Shown here: in pieces, positions 55,979 to 64,000 of the stretch
Layout of the letters: each line of letters starts with the position of its first letter
Numbering within the stretch: the first letter of the stretch is position 1
DNA from: Chitinophaga solisilvae
GTDB lineage: Bacteria > Bacteroidota > Bacteroidia > Chitinophagales > Chitinophagaceae
Assembly (NCBI RefSeq): GCF_009928525.1
Contig: NZ_JAABOK010000020.1
Span: 39,108-103,107 of the forward strand
DNA length: 64,000 nt
Reading direction: 5' to 3'
Program-made: the position numbers and the translations under genes
Notes under the pieces: generated by a model
Seen by the model: only the letters and a program-made list of their open reading frames with translations
Told to the model about the DNA's origin: nothing
The model's database searches: none

Positions 55979-58900
55979 TTACGCTTTCAGGGGAAAATAA
56001 TGTGTACTTTCTTCATCTTCCGGATCCAGTGAAACACTCTGTGTAGTAGCTTTTCCCTGTCCCCATGCAAATGCCAGCGGTAATATAAACAGTGCAGCAA
56101 AAGTGGAAGCTACCAGTCCGCCGATTACGGCGCGGCCCAGCGGCGAAGACTGATCTCCTGCCTCTCCCAGCCCGCTGGCCATCGGAATCATACCTACCAC
56201 CATGGCTAACGCCGTCATCGCGATAGGGCGCATACGCAGCGCGGAAGCCTCTTTTGCAGACACCAGCGCATTACCGTTATGTTTCCTGATCTGCTCGGCA
56301 TTGGTAATCAGTAATACCGCATTCGAGATAGATACGCCTACCGACATAATCATACCCATATAGGACTGCAGGTTCAGGGTGGAACCTGTCATCATCAGCA
56401 GAGACAAGGACCCCAGCAATACCGCCGGTACAGTAGCCAGTACAATAGCGGATACTTTAAATGACTGGAAGTTAGCCGCCAGCATCAGGAAGATCACTAC
56501 AACCGCTACCAGCAGCCCGCTCTGCAAACTGCCCAGCGTATCAATCAGTGTGCTGCTCAGCCCTATCAGGTCCACGTTCAGCCCACGGGGCAGTTCTCCC
56601 AGCGAGTTAATCGCTGCCTGCACATCTTTGGAGGCTTCTCCGAGATCTTTATTATTCAGGTTAGCCGTTACCGTTAGTATGGGCAGTGCACCGAGGTTGT
56701 CATTCTCTCCGTAAGTAGTTTCCGGCGTAATGGTGGCCACATCACTGAGAATAGGCCTGGTAGCATTCTTCAGCAAAGGTATTTCACCAATGTCGTTCTG
56801 GGAAGTGATTTTATTCTCCGGTACCTGTACCTGTACGTTATAGCTCAGCCCGGCTTTTTCATCCACCCAGATATTTTTTTCCGTCAGACGGGAGGAAGAT
56901 GTACTGGCAATCAGCGAGCGGGATATATCGCCCACATCCACGCCGAGCTGTGCAGCGCGCACCCTGTCGATATTAATGTTCAGCGCAGGATATTTGATAG
57001 ATTGTCCCAGCTGCACATCTCTCAGATAAGGAATCTTCTTCAGCTGCGCTATCATCTTCAGTGCATATTCTTCATTGATTTTTTTATTTCTGCCAGAAAA
57101 TCTTACCTCTATCGGTGTCGGGGAACCCTGGCTCAGGATCTTATCTGTCAGCTCAATTGGTTCAAAGGAGAGCGTCATACTGGTATCGATCCGCTGTGCG
57201 CGTTCCCTGATTTTATCTTTCAGTTCATCGAGGTTGGTATGGTACTCTTCTTTCAGGGCTACCTGCAGTACAGCTTCATGCGGGCCGGCCATCCAGAGGA
57301 AGATCGGCGCTGTGGAGAACAGTTGCGGGTGCAGCCCCACAAAGGCGGAGGTAATAGATACATTTTCTTTTCCGACGATATCGTTCACTGCATTTATCAG
57401 CTCGATGGTTTTCTTTTCCGTTACTTCAATGCGGGTGCCATCCGGTTCACGCAGGCGTAGCTGGAACTGGCTGCCGTTTACTTTGGGCAGTACGTCGCGC
57501 CCGATGAGGTTCATCTGCCATGCCACAATAGCGCATACTGCGATGAGATAAACGGATACGATTACTTTACGGTAAGGCATCATCCTGTCGATGAAGCGCA
57601 GGTAGCGGCCCCTCACCCTTTCGAAGCGGCTGATTTTTCCGTCCCGGTTACTGTCCGCACGCTCTACCAGCGCCTTCTTCTGTTCCCAGGTATCGCCTTC
57701 TCCGGAGGCATTCAGGCCGGCAAGTTCAAATTCTTCTGCATCGCTCAGGTTTTTACCATCTTTTGTTTTGTGGTGTTTCACTTTCATGATCCAGTTGGCC
57801 ATAACCGGTACAAATGTCTGTGCCAGGAAGTAGGATACAATCATGCTGAAACCTATTGCCAGTGCCAGCGGCAGGAACAGGGAGCCAGGAATGCCGCCCA
57901 TGGTGAATGCCGGCGCAAATACCGCCAGGATACAGAACAGGATCAGCAATTTAGGGAAGGCTATTTCCTTACACGCATCCCAGATAGCCAGGGCTTTAGG
58001 TTTGCCGAGATCCAGGTGCTGATGTATATTTTCAATCGTCACTGTACTTTCATCCACCAGAATACCGATAGCCAGCGCCAGTCCGCTCAGCGTCATGATG
58101 TTGATCGTTTGTCCGAATAAACTCAGGAACAGGATACCGGAGATGATAGAAGCAGGAATGGTGAGAATCACGATCAGCGCACCACGCGCATCGCCGAGGA
58201 ACAGCAGTACCATCAGCCCCGTAAGAATAGCGCCGATAGCGCCTTCCGTAAGCAGGCTTTTTACAGAGTTAATCACATAGGTAGACTGGTCAAACTCATA
58301 GCTCAGCTTTACATCATCCGGCAGCTGCGCCTGTATCCTGGGCAGCGCTTTTTTCAGGTTCTGCACTACCTCCCAGGTAGAAGCATCTGCCGCTTTCGCA
58401 ATATCAATATATACAGAACGTTTGCCGTTGATGAGGGCATAGCTGGTGGTAACATCAGCCGCATCTTCTACCGTAGCTACGTCGCGGAGGTAAAGGTTCT
58501 GTACCCCGTTCTTGAACAACGGAATATCTTCAAAATCCTTAATTCCCTTGATAGTAGTGTTAGCCGGCGTGATATAGTTCTTATTCCCGATACGCACGTT
58601 ACCGGAAGGCGCTGTCTGGTTATTGAAACGCAGGGCTTCTACCAGCTGATCCGGCGTCAGGTTATGGGAGCGCAGCAGCTCAGGATCCGCCTTAACCACT
58701 ACGGTACGGATATTACCGCCAAACGGCGTGGAGCCTACCAGGCCGGGAATAGAGGTAAAGGAAGAACGTACATATACGTTGGCCATATCCAGCAGTTCGT
58801 TATTGCTGCGCTTATCACTGCTCAGCACCAGTTGCCCCACGGGCAGCGTAGATGCATCGAAGCGTATGATAAACGGCGGGTTGGAACCGGGTGGAAATAT

Positions 58901-59251
58901 CGCCTGGATACGGTTGGAGAAGGCGCTCACTTCAGCGGCTGCCTGCGCCATATTGGTACCGGGGTAAAAGTTGATCTTAATCAGCGTAAGCCCCTGTATA
59001 TTTTTCGTTTCCACACTTTTCACGCCATTCACAAACAGTAATATGTTGATATACTGCTTACCGAAAAAAGATTCCATCTGAGTGGAAGTATATCCGCCAA
59101 ACGGATGGGAAAGATAGATCACCGGCATATCCAGCTTGGGGAAGATGTCTATCTTGATGGTAGTAACGGCTTTGATACCAAAGAAGAATAATCCGGCAAC
59201 AATTACCAGGATGGTGATAGGTTTACGAAGCGCGAAACGGATAAGATTCAT
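55979..59251 (-). CDS. RND efflux permease with an EF-hand-like loop
   Basis: 1090 aa, AcrB/MMPL superfamily: 12 hydrophobic segments, PITILVIVAGLFFFGIKAV as first, PASIISGILFLSLFG and ALAIGILVDESTVTIENIH (about 390-410) in the proton-relay region, and C-terminal SLLMMTGSTLNLQSYMGMIM. The cytoplasmic linker between TM6 and TM7 (about 490-550) is enlarged and contains D533-S-N-R-D-G-K-I-S-R-F-E544, a canonical EF-hand calcium loop. Drug or metal substrate is not evident. It sits between tolC-like and adaptor genes. Confidence 0.92.
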   Translation of the reverse strand: MNLIRFALRKPITILVIVAGLFFFGIKAVTTIKIDIFPKLDMPVIYLSHPFGGYTSTQMESFFGKQYINILLFVNGVKSVETKNIQGLTLIKINFYPGTNMAQAAAEVSAFSNRIQAIFPPGSNPPFIIRFDASTLPVGQLVLSSDKRSNNELLDMANVYVRSSFTSIPGLVGSTPFGGNIRTVVVKADPELLRSHNLTPDQLVEALRFNNQTAPSGNVRIGNKNYITPANTTIKGIKDFEDIPLFKNGVQNLYLRDVATVEDAADVTTSYALINGKRSVYIDIAKAADASTWEVVQNLKKALPRIQAQLPDDVKLSYEFDQSTYVINSVKSLLTEGAIGAILTGLMVLLFLGDARGALIVILTIPASIISGILFLSLFGQTINIMTLSGLALAIGILVDESTVTIENIHQHLDLGKPKALAIWDACKEIAFPKLLILFCILAVFAPAFTMGGIPGSLFLPLALAIGFSMIVSYFLAQTFVPVMANWIMKVKHHKTKDGKNLSDAEEFELAGLNASGEGDTWEQKKALVERADSNRDGKISRFERVRGRYLRFIDRMMPYRKVIVSVYLIAVCAIVAWQMNLIGRDVLPKVNGSQFQLRLREPDGTRIEVTEKKTIELINAVNDIVGKENVSITSAFVGLHPQLFSTAPIFLWMAGPHEAVLQVALKEEYHTNLDELKDKIRERAQRIDTSMTLSFEPIELTDKILSQGSPTPIEVRFSGRNKKINEEYALKMIAQLKKIPYLRDVQLGQSIKYPALNINIDRVRAAQLGVDVGDISRSLIASTSSSRLTEKNIWVDEKAGLSYNVQVQVPENKITSQNDIGEIPLLKNATRPILSDVATITPETTYGENDNLGALPILTVTANLNNKDLGEASKDVQAAINSLGELPRGLNVDLIGLSSTLIDTLGSLQSGLLVAVVVIFLMLAANFQSFKVSAIVLATVPAVLLGSLSLLMMTGSTLNLQSYMGMIMSVGVSISNAVLLITNAEQIRKHNGNALVSAKEASALRMRPIAMTALAMVVGMIPMASGLGEAGDQSSPLGRAVIGGLVASTFAALFILPLAFAWGQGKATTQSVSLDPEDEESTHYFPLKA
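57620..57655 (-). other. EF-hand-like loop within the RND permease
   Basis: Codons 533-544 of the permease encode D-S-N-R-D-G-K-I-S-R-F-E, fitting all EF-hand positions (D1, N3, D5, G6, I8, S9, E12). It lies in the cytoplasmic TM6-TM7 linker. Only one loop is visible, while working EF-hands normally pair. Confidence 0.8.
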
Positions 59252-59296
59252 ACCATGTATTTAATAATGTCAATTAGTCTGTTGTTATTCACCGGG

Positions 59297-60718
59297 CTAC
59301 AATTCTTTTTCAAAGAGGGAGAAATCGCCGGTAGCAGAGGCTTTCAGCAGCAGTGCCTGCCATACGTTGCTATAGGCGATATCGCGGTCTGTTTCCGCTC
59401 TGATAAGCGTATACAACGCCTGCGTTACATCTACCAGGTTGGTAAGACCGTTGCGGTACAATACTGATTTCTGCAGAAACGCATCGGAAGCAGCTTTCAC
59501 CTGGAAGGGCACTTCGTTGTAATTGCTGAGTGCATTGGTAATTTTGGTGTCAGACAGCTGCAGTTGCGCTTTCAGCTGCTGGTCAGCCAGTTCATATTCC
59601 GCCTGTAATCCTTTGCTGATCTGTTGCTGCGACTTCACCTGCCGGGAGATACGCAACGGCTGCGCCAGATTCCAGGTAACGCCGACCCCTATCAGATAGT
59701 TGGTACGCGTAGGTTTGATGCCATTCCAGTAATCATGGGAGAAGGCATTGAGATTACCAGGCCCGTAGGACGGCTCAAATCCGGAACCTCTTGCCTGCAG
59801 TACCCCTACCAATGAAAAGGCAGGATACATCAGGGTTCTGGCATATTTTGCCTGTTCATCGCTGACGGCTATACGGCTTTTATACCACTGCAGCACCGGA
59901 TGATTATCCAGTGGGATCGTATCGCTGAACAATGCCGGCACGCGGGAAACAAAGAAGGTGTCAAGCGAAAAGGGCTGCGCCGGAATGCCCATCAGCTGCG
60001 CCAGCAGGTTGGATTGCTGCTGTTCAAAGTCAACGGCGCGGGTGAGTGCAATTCTTGCACCGGAGACTTCTGCATTGGCCTGTGCAGAGTCTACACCGGC
60101 GCTGAGGCCATTCTTTACCCGCGTTACTACCACTTTGCGGAAAGTATCCGCCCGGTTCAGGTTTTTCTGATAAGACAGCGTCAGTTTCTGCGCGGCCACC
60201 AGATTAAGATAAGCAGCTGCTACCTTTACTTCCTGCTGAAAGATTTCCTGTTGCCAGTCTTTTGTATCCCTGGCAGCAACTGCCTGAGCCGTTTTTATTT
60301 TCTCCTTCGCGCGCCCGAAAGCGAAAAAATCCCAGTTAATATTGGTGAGGTACAATCCGCCGAATGCCGCGTTCCAGTTCTGATCCGGTAACGGTGCCCC
60401 GGAAGAGGCTGCCGCCAGTCCACCGAAACCATACAGCGGACCATTCTGTCCGTTGATAGTCCCATAATCCTGCTGGGCTGAAATATTCAGATTAGGCAGA
60501 TAATCCCGCTTAGCCTGCACCACACTGTTTTTAGCAGCTTCTGCATAGCTGGATTTCGCCCGGATAGTACCATAGTTGTTAACCGCCGTACGGATGGCCT
60601 CCTTCAGCGTAAGGGTCTGTTGTGCCTGAGCACCGTGTATGTCAGCACAGATAATAAGTAAAAGGATAAACCAGTATTTACATCCGGACATGAAAGGATA
60701 ATTTTGCAGCATGGTCAC
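59297..60718 (-). CDS. TolC-family outer-membrane efflux protein
   Basis: 473 aa. Signal segment (WFILLLIICADIHGAQAQQ, about 16-34), then the repeated TolC coiled-coil helices: LTLKEAIRTAVNNYGTIRAKSSYAEAAK, QANAEVSGARIALTRAVDFEQQQSNLLAQL and, in the second half, LQAEYELADQQLKAQLQLSDTKITNALSNY. It forms the outer-membrane channel of the RND pump. It is the first gene of the efflux operon, 45 bases before the permease. Confidence 0.92.
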   Translation of the reverse strand: MTMLQNYPFMSGCKYWFILLLIICADIHGAQAQQTLTLKEAIRTAVNNYGTIRAKSSYAEAAKNSVVQAKRDYLPNLNISAQQDYGTINGQNGPLYGFGGLAAASSGAPLPDQNWNAAFGGLYLTNINWDFFAFGRAKEKIKTAQAVAARDTKDWQQEIFQQEVKVAAAYLNLVAAQKLTLSYQKNLNRADTFRKVVVTRVKNGLSAGVDSAQANAEVSGARIALTRAVDFEQQQSNLLAQLMGIPAQPFSLDTFFVSRVPALFSDTIPLDNHPVLQWYKSRIAVSDEQAKYARTLMYPAFSLVGVLQARGSGFEPSYGPGNLNAFSHDYWNGIKPTRTNYLIGVGVTWNLAQPLRISRQVKSQQQISKGLQAEYELADQQLKAQLQLSDTKITNALSNYNEVPFQVKAASDAFLQKSVLYRNGLTNLVDVTQALYTLIRAETDRDIAYSNVWQALLLKASATGDFSLFEKEL

Positions 60719-60754
60719 TAAAGTTGTAATTCCACCTACAAAATGAATTCATCT

Positions 60755-60773
60755 TTTTGAAGCAAATTTGAAG
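60755..60773 (-). promoter_or_regulatory. Candidate response-regulator site upstream of the efflux operon
   Basis: TTTTGAAGCAAATTTGAAG on the plus strand, read on the minus strand as CTTCAAA-TTTG-CTTCAAA: two direct half-sites 11 bases apart, the layout bound by OmpR-type regulators. It lies 36 bases before the TolC start. A near copy lies upstream of the response regulator gene. Confidence 0.6.
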
Positions 60774-60780
60774 AAGGGAC

Positions 60781-60903
60781 TATTTGGTTATTTGAGATTT
60801 GGTTATTTAAGATTTGTATCTCATCATTACATCCTCCAGTCGGTCTGATGGCAGCTTTGATGAGATACAAATCTCAAATAACCAAATCTCAAATAATTAA
60901 ATA
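60781..60903. repeat. Long inverted repeat, family B (IR7)
   Basis: Arms of 46 bases with three mismatches (TATTTGGTTATTTGAGATTT, GGTTATTTAAGATTTG, unique stem TATCTCATCA) and a loop of about 30 bases. The right edge covers the histidine kinase stop codon. It separates the two-component genes from the efflux operon. Confidence 0.93.
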
Positions 60904-62210
60904 GCAAGCGAGGGTGTCAAATTATCCTGTGCCCTGGCAGGAGGTTCCTGTCTGACTTTGGAGGGCTGGAAATCTACCTGCAGGATGTGCATGGGAGAAT
61001 GGTATACGTAGGAGACGTTGAAATCGCATACTTCGCAGATCTGCTTGACGATGGAGAGGCCCAGTCCTACGCTTTCACTGCATTGATTACTTTTCTTAAA
61101 GCGTTCAAAAAGCTCTTCTGTAGGTATTTCCGGAGCAAGACCGGTATTCATCACCACCAGCTTTTTATGGGTCAGCACTACTTCAATGCGACCGTTCTGT
61201 ACATTGTGCCGGATGGCATTGCCCAGCAGGTTATTCATCAGCATGTCTGCCAGCGCAGGGTGAATTCTGAGCCGGATATTCTTATCTATATCTGTTTTTA
61301 CAGATATCTGTTTCATGTCAATTCTGTCTTCATAGGCTGCCAGCACATCTTTCGCCACTTTACAGAAACGGATGTCTTCCGAAACGGTAAATTCGTTGTT
61401 CTCCAGTTTCGACAACAGGGTGAGCGACCTGTTTATTTTGGAAAGTTTTTCAACGGCATTCTGCATATCGCTGATGAGGGCGGCCTGATTTTCTTCAATA
61501 TTGGTTTCACTGAGCAGTTCCAGCTTGTTACGCAGGATGGCCAGTGGTGTCTGCAGCTCGTGAGAAGCGTTTTCACTGAATTCTTTCACGGCAGTATATT
61601 CATCAACTGCCCGGTCGGTCATCTTCTGTAAAAAATTATTCAGCTCTTTGAACTCCTGGGTATTGGTTTTGGGAAATGCTATTTTTTCCTTCAGGTTAAA
61701 ATGATGGATCTGCTCCATGGTGAGCCGCAGGCAATAAAGTATGCGCCTGGATAGCAGTCTGGCAGTAAGCGCCACAAAAACGGCGATGAGCAGCAGTTTC
61801 CAGATAACCGTATCCATGATGGCACTCAGCACCTGCGAGGAAGCAGGCACGTGGCTGATGGTGGATACCTGGTAGTGCTTATTATGAATAGTATAGAAAG
61901 AAGAAACCGTGATGCGGCATTCATCCAGTTTTTTATTGCCATCGCGGAGTCCCACTTTGGTAATCAGCAGGCTGTCTGCCGGCATGACTGCCAGCTCTGT
62001 TACCGTTGTCGGTTGTTCAGCCGTGGGCACGCCGGCCGGCTGCCCGTTCTGCAGGCGGGTAGCTGCCATGGTGTTGATTCCCTTCAGCCGCGCTATTTCG
62101 GCCTCATCAATCTTCTTTTCCATGTTATAAAAACAGATATAAGAAGTGATAGGCGTTGTAATCAATACCACACCAATAAACCACAAGGTGAATTTGTCAA
62201 CCAGCTTCAT
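60897..62210 (-). CDS. Sensor histidine kinase
   Basis: 437 aa. TM1 (about 8-28), a periplasmic sensor region (about 30-130) and TM2 (132-150), then a HAMP-like linker, the H-box with H217 in ENASHELQTPLAIL, N-box NNLLGNAIRHNV, a G-box with GLGLSIVKQICE and a Pro-rich tail. The start overlaps the response-regulator stop by 4 bases (ATGA), so the two form one operon. The signal sensed is unknown, and position suggests a stress relieved by the pump. Confidence 0.92.
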   Translation of the reverse strand: MKLVDKFTLWFIGVVLITTPITSYICFYNMEKKIDEAEIARLKGINTMAATRLQNGQPAGVPTAEQPTTVTELAVMPADSLLITKVGLRDGNKKLDECRITVSSFYTIHNKHYQVSTISHVPASSQVLSAIMDTVIWKLLLIAVFVALTARLLSRRILYCLRLTMEQIHHFNLKEKIAFPKTNTQEFKELNNFLQKMTDRAVDEYTAVKEFSENASHELQTPLAILRNKLELLSETNIEENQAALISDMQNAVEKLSKINRSLTLLSKLENNEFTVSEDIRFCKVAKDVLAAYEDRIDMKQISVKTDIDKNIRLRIHPALADMLMNNLLGNAIRHNVQNGRIEVVLTHKKLVVMNTGLAPEIPTEELFERFKKSNQCSESVGLGLSIVKQICEVCDFNVSYVYHSPMHILQVDFQPSKVRQEPPARAQDNLTPSLAI

Positions 62211-62890
62211 ACTTTGGAAGAATTGAATTTATAGCCAAGTCCGTACACCGTATCAATATAATCCGCCCCGTTGGCCGCACTGATTTTTTTACGCAGATTC
62301 TTGATATGCTGATATACAAAGTCAAAATTAGCTAAATTATCAGTATAGTCGCCCCACAAATGTGTAGCGATGGACTGTCTGGACAATACCCTGTTTTTAT
62401 TCACCACCAGGTACAGCAGCAGATCAAACTCCTTCCGGGTGATATCCAGGACAGTATCATGAATGGAAGCCTCCAGCGTATCGGTATTCAGGGTAATTTC
62501 ATTAAAGGTGATGATATTGTTGCCCGATAACTTTTTACGGCGGTAAATGGCGCGCAGACGGGCATGCAGTTCCGGCAGATGGAATGGTTTGGTAATATAA
62601 TCATCGCCGCCACCTTCCAGCCCCTTGATTTTATCATCCATCGCATCCTTGGCGGAGATAATCAGCACCCCGCTCTGAATATCCTTGTCCCTGATAAGTT
62701 TCAGCAACTCCAGTCCGTTACCGTCAGGCAGCATAATATCCAGCAGGATGCAATCATAGGAGAACAGCAGCAATTTTTCCTGTGCCTCATCAAACGTAAA
62801 AGCCAGCTCACAGATATAACCTTCCCGGATCAGAAAATCATGCACGCTGCTGGCTATTTCCCTGCTATCTTCAACTACTAATACTTTCAT
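62207..62890 (-). CDS. OmpR/PhoB-family response regulator
   Basis: 227 aa. Receiver domain with phospho-acceptor D51 (LLDIMLPDGNG), S79 and K101 (DYITKPFHL), and a winged-helix DNA-binding domain (about 128-225) with ITRKEFDLLLYLVVNKNRVLSRQSIATHLWGD and a C-terminal DTVYGLGYKF. Its partner kinase overlaps by four bases. A direct-repeat site upstream of its own start matches one before the efflux operon, consistent with self-control and pump control. Confidence 0.93.
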   Translation of the reverse strand: MKVLVVEDSREIASSVHDFLIREGYICELAFTFDEAQEKLLLFSYDCILLDIMLPDGNGLELLKLIRDKDIQSGVLIISAKDAMDDKIKGLEGGGDDYITKPFHLPELHARLRAIYRRKKLSGNNIITFNEITLNTDTLEASIHDTVLDITRKEFDLLLYLVVNKNRVLSRQSIATHLWGDYTDNLANFDFVYQHIKNLRKKISAANGADYIDTVYGLGYKFNSSKV

Positions 62891-62912
62891 ACGGGGCTAA
62901 TGTAAAGCTGAA

Positions 62913-62931
62913 TTTTGAAATAAATTTGAAG
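62913..62931 (-). promoter_or_regulatory. Candidate response-regulator site upstream of its own gene
   Basis: TTTTGAAATAAATTTGAAG, differing at two of 19 bases from the site before the efflux operon. On the minus strand it is CTTCAAA-TTTA-TTTCAAA, direct repeats 11 bases apart. It lies 22 bases before the response-regulator start and within the region shared with the divergent lactonase-like gene. Confidence 0.58.
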
Positions 62932-63015
62932 TTAAATAACAAACATCTGCTTAAAATGATTAAAATATATAGTTATTTTGACAGATGACAACCCGACAGG
63001 AAATTTAAAACCCAT

Positions 63016-63873
63016 ATGAAAAAAAACCTGATTCTTATCCTTCTGGCCCTGATGGCCATTTCCGGCAAAGCACCTGCACAAAAAGCACCTGACTTTCAGA
63101 TTTATGCCCTTCGTATAGGCGCAATGGCCTATAAAACACCTGTAGCCATGTGGTCGCAGGACCCGGCGTCCAAAGACAGTGTATCCGGCGTTTTCTCCTT
63201 CTGGCTCCTTAAAGGCAGCAACGGAGAGAAATACCTGGTAGACGCCGGCTTCAGAAACGGCCTGAAAGAAGCCGCCGAGCTGAGTGTCAGCTACATCATC
63301 CGCCCCGACTCCGCCCTGCTGCAGCTGGGCATCAGACCGGAAGAAATTACCGACATCATCATCACACATCCGCACTGGGATCATATCAACGGCGTTACCT
63401 TCTTCCCCCGCGCCAAAGTATGGATCCAGCAGAAAGATTATCACTACTTCGCCAACGATGCCTGGCAATCCAAAGATTCCAGCCATACCGGCTTTACCCG
63501 CGAAGATGTACAGGCACTGCAGCAGCTGACAACCAGCAACCGGCTTGCCTTCATCGACGGAGACAATAAAACCATACTGCCCGGCATTACAGTATTCACC
63601 GGCGCCAGACATACCTACGAATCACAATATGTACGCATAGGCTCCGGCAAAGATGCCGTTATCATTGCCTCCGATAACATCTGGATCTATAACAGCCTGG
63701 AAAAAAACCTCCCCGCTCCCACCTACGGCACCTTCGATCAGGCCGGCCAGGTAGCCGCCATCAAACGTATGAAAACAATGGTCGCAGACCCCAGGTTCAT
63801 TTTACCCGGCCACGACGGCGCCATGTACGACAGATTTGAGAAGATATCGGAGAACACCATAAGGATAAAATAA
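63016..63873 (+). CDS. Exported metallo-beta-lactamase-fold hydrolase, lactonase-like
   Basis: 285 aa. Signal peptide (KKNLILILLALMAISGKAPAQ) and the metal-binding motif H118-x-H120-x-D122-H123 in ITHPHWDHING, with a later HTYESQYVRI and a C-terminal ILPGHDGAMYDRF. The N-terminal pattern resembles AiiA/AttM-type N-acyl-homoserine lactonases, but export and motif spacing also fit other small-ester hydrolases, so the substrate is open. It diverges from the response-regulator gene. Confidence 0.85.
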   Translation: MKKNLILILLALMAISGKAPAQKAPDFQIYALRIGAMAYKTPVAMWSQDPASKDSVSGVFSFWLLKGSNGEKYLVDAGFRNGLKEAAELSVSYIIRPDSALLQLGIRPEEITDIIITHPHWDHINGVTFFPRAKVWIQQKDYHYFANDAWQSKDSSHTGFTREDVQALQQLTTSNRLAFIDGDNKTILPGITVFTGARHTYESQYVRIGSGKDAVIIASDNIWIYNSLEKNLPAPTYGTFDQAGQVAAIKRMKTMVADPRFILPGHDGAMYDRFEKISENTIRIK

Positions 63874-64000
63874 TTACGAATTACGAATTGCGAATTACGA
63901 ATGTAAAAGCGAAGAGCTAAACGTAGATTAAAAGAGATAACTATTGTATATCACCTTTAATCTACGTTTAGCTCTTCGCTTTTACATTCGTAATTCGCAA
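63872..64000. repeat. Long inverted repeat, family A (IR8), cut by window end
   Basis: The left arm (AATTACGAATTACGAATTGCG, then GAATGTAAAAGCGAAGAGC and TAAACGTAGATTAAA) pairs perfectly with the right arm down to the last base given. The loop has about 23 bases. It begins at the lactonase-like gene stop, and the right arm presumably goes on past the edge. Confidence 0.9.

Noticed and set aside
1..64000. tRNA, rRNA or known riboswitch
   Set aside because: Scanning the gene-free spaces by eye gave no cloverleaf, rRNA or riboswitch core. A covariance search was not possible here.

Overview
The window looks like a chromosomal stretch from a Chitinophagaceae-type Bacteroidota, close to Chitinophaga. 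The reasons are moderate GC, many signal-peptide or lipoprotein starts ending in A-Q or a lipobox Cys, few strong Shine-Dalgarno sites, an MacB/FtsX-type permease of about 800 residues, a GH20-PA14 hexosaminidase, a DUF4132/MolR giant, and an extracellular contractile injection system (eCIS) of the AFP/PVC/MAC kind. Genus is inferred from gene content, not from a marker gene.

Region 1 (1-23623, all minus strand, transcribed right to left) is one compact eCIS operon. In order it encodes a DUF4255 cap/terminator, an unrecognised 411-aa protein, a very large sheath, two tube paralogues, DUF5908, a LysM tube/baseplate adaptor, a VgrG-like spike, PAAR tip, gp25 wedge, an Afp11-type baseplate protein, a fibre with an S74 self-cleaving chaperone, a 67-aa protein, an Afp12-type baseplate protein, the tape-measure-family protein, an exported membrane-anchored VWA protein and a giant DUF4157 protein that runs off the left edge. 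There are no capsid, terminase, lysis or integrase genes and no T6SS membrane-complex genes, so this is neither a prophage nor a T6SS. The Afp15-type AAA+ ATPase is not in the window.

Region 2 (24108-29175) holds a methyltransferase, an exported transglutaminase-like protein, a CHRD lipoprotein, a DUF1905 protein and an exported metallophosphoesterase. Region 3 (29296-35108) is a complete trans-4-hydroxy-L-proline catabolic operon (deaminase, semialdehyde dehydrogenase, epimerase, FAD dehydrogenase) with a divergent AraC regulator. Region 4 (35112-42317) holds two small exported proteins, a polytopic membrane protein, a GH20 hexosaminidase, an RluE-like pseudouridine synthase, a GNAT acetyltransferase and an unknown protein. 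Region 5 (42439-49693) is a MolR/DUF4132 giant with small unknown genes, YceI and YegP-like proteins. Region 6 (49799-54692) holds a DUF481 outer-membrane protein, a lipoprotein and an FtsX-type permease. Region 7 (54768-62890) is a TolC-RND permease-adaptor efflux operon with a histidine kinase/response regulator pair beside it. A matching direct-repeat site lies upstream of both operons. The window ends with an exported lactonase-like metallo-hydrolase.

Across the window, many gene ends carry very long near-perfect inverted repeats (about 110-190 bp, one nearly 300 bp) in two sequence families. The arms of one are built on AATTACG/AATTGCG heptads, those of the other on ATTTGAGATTTGGTTATTTG. 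Each has its own unique stem. Two copies 2.1 kb apart carry the same loop in opposite orientation. These hairpins and the unusual parts of the eCIS are the main points for a second look.
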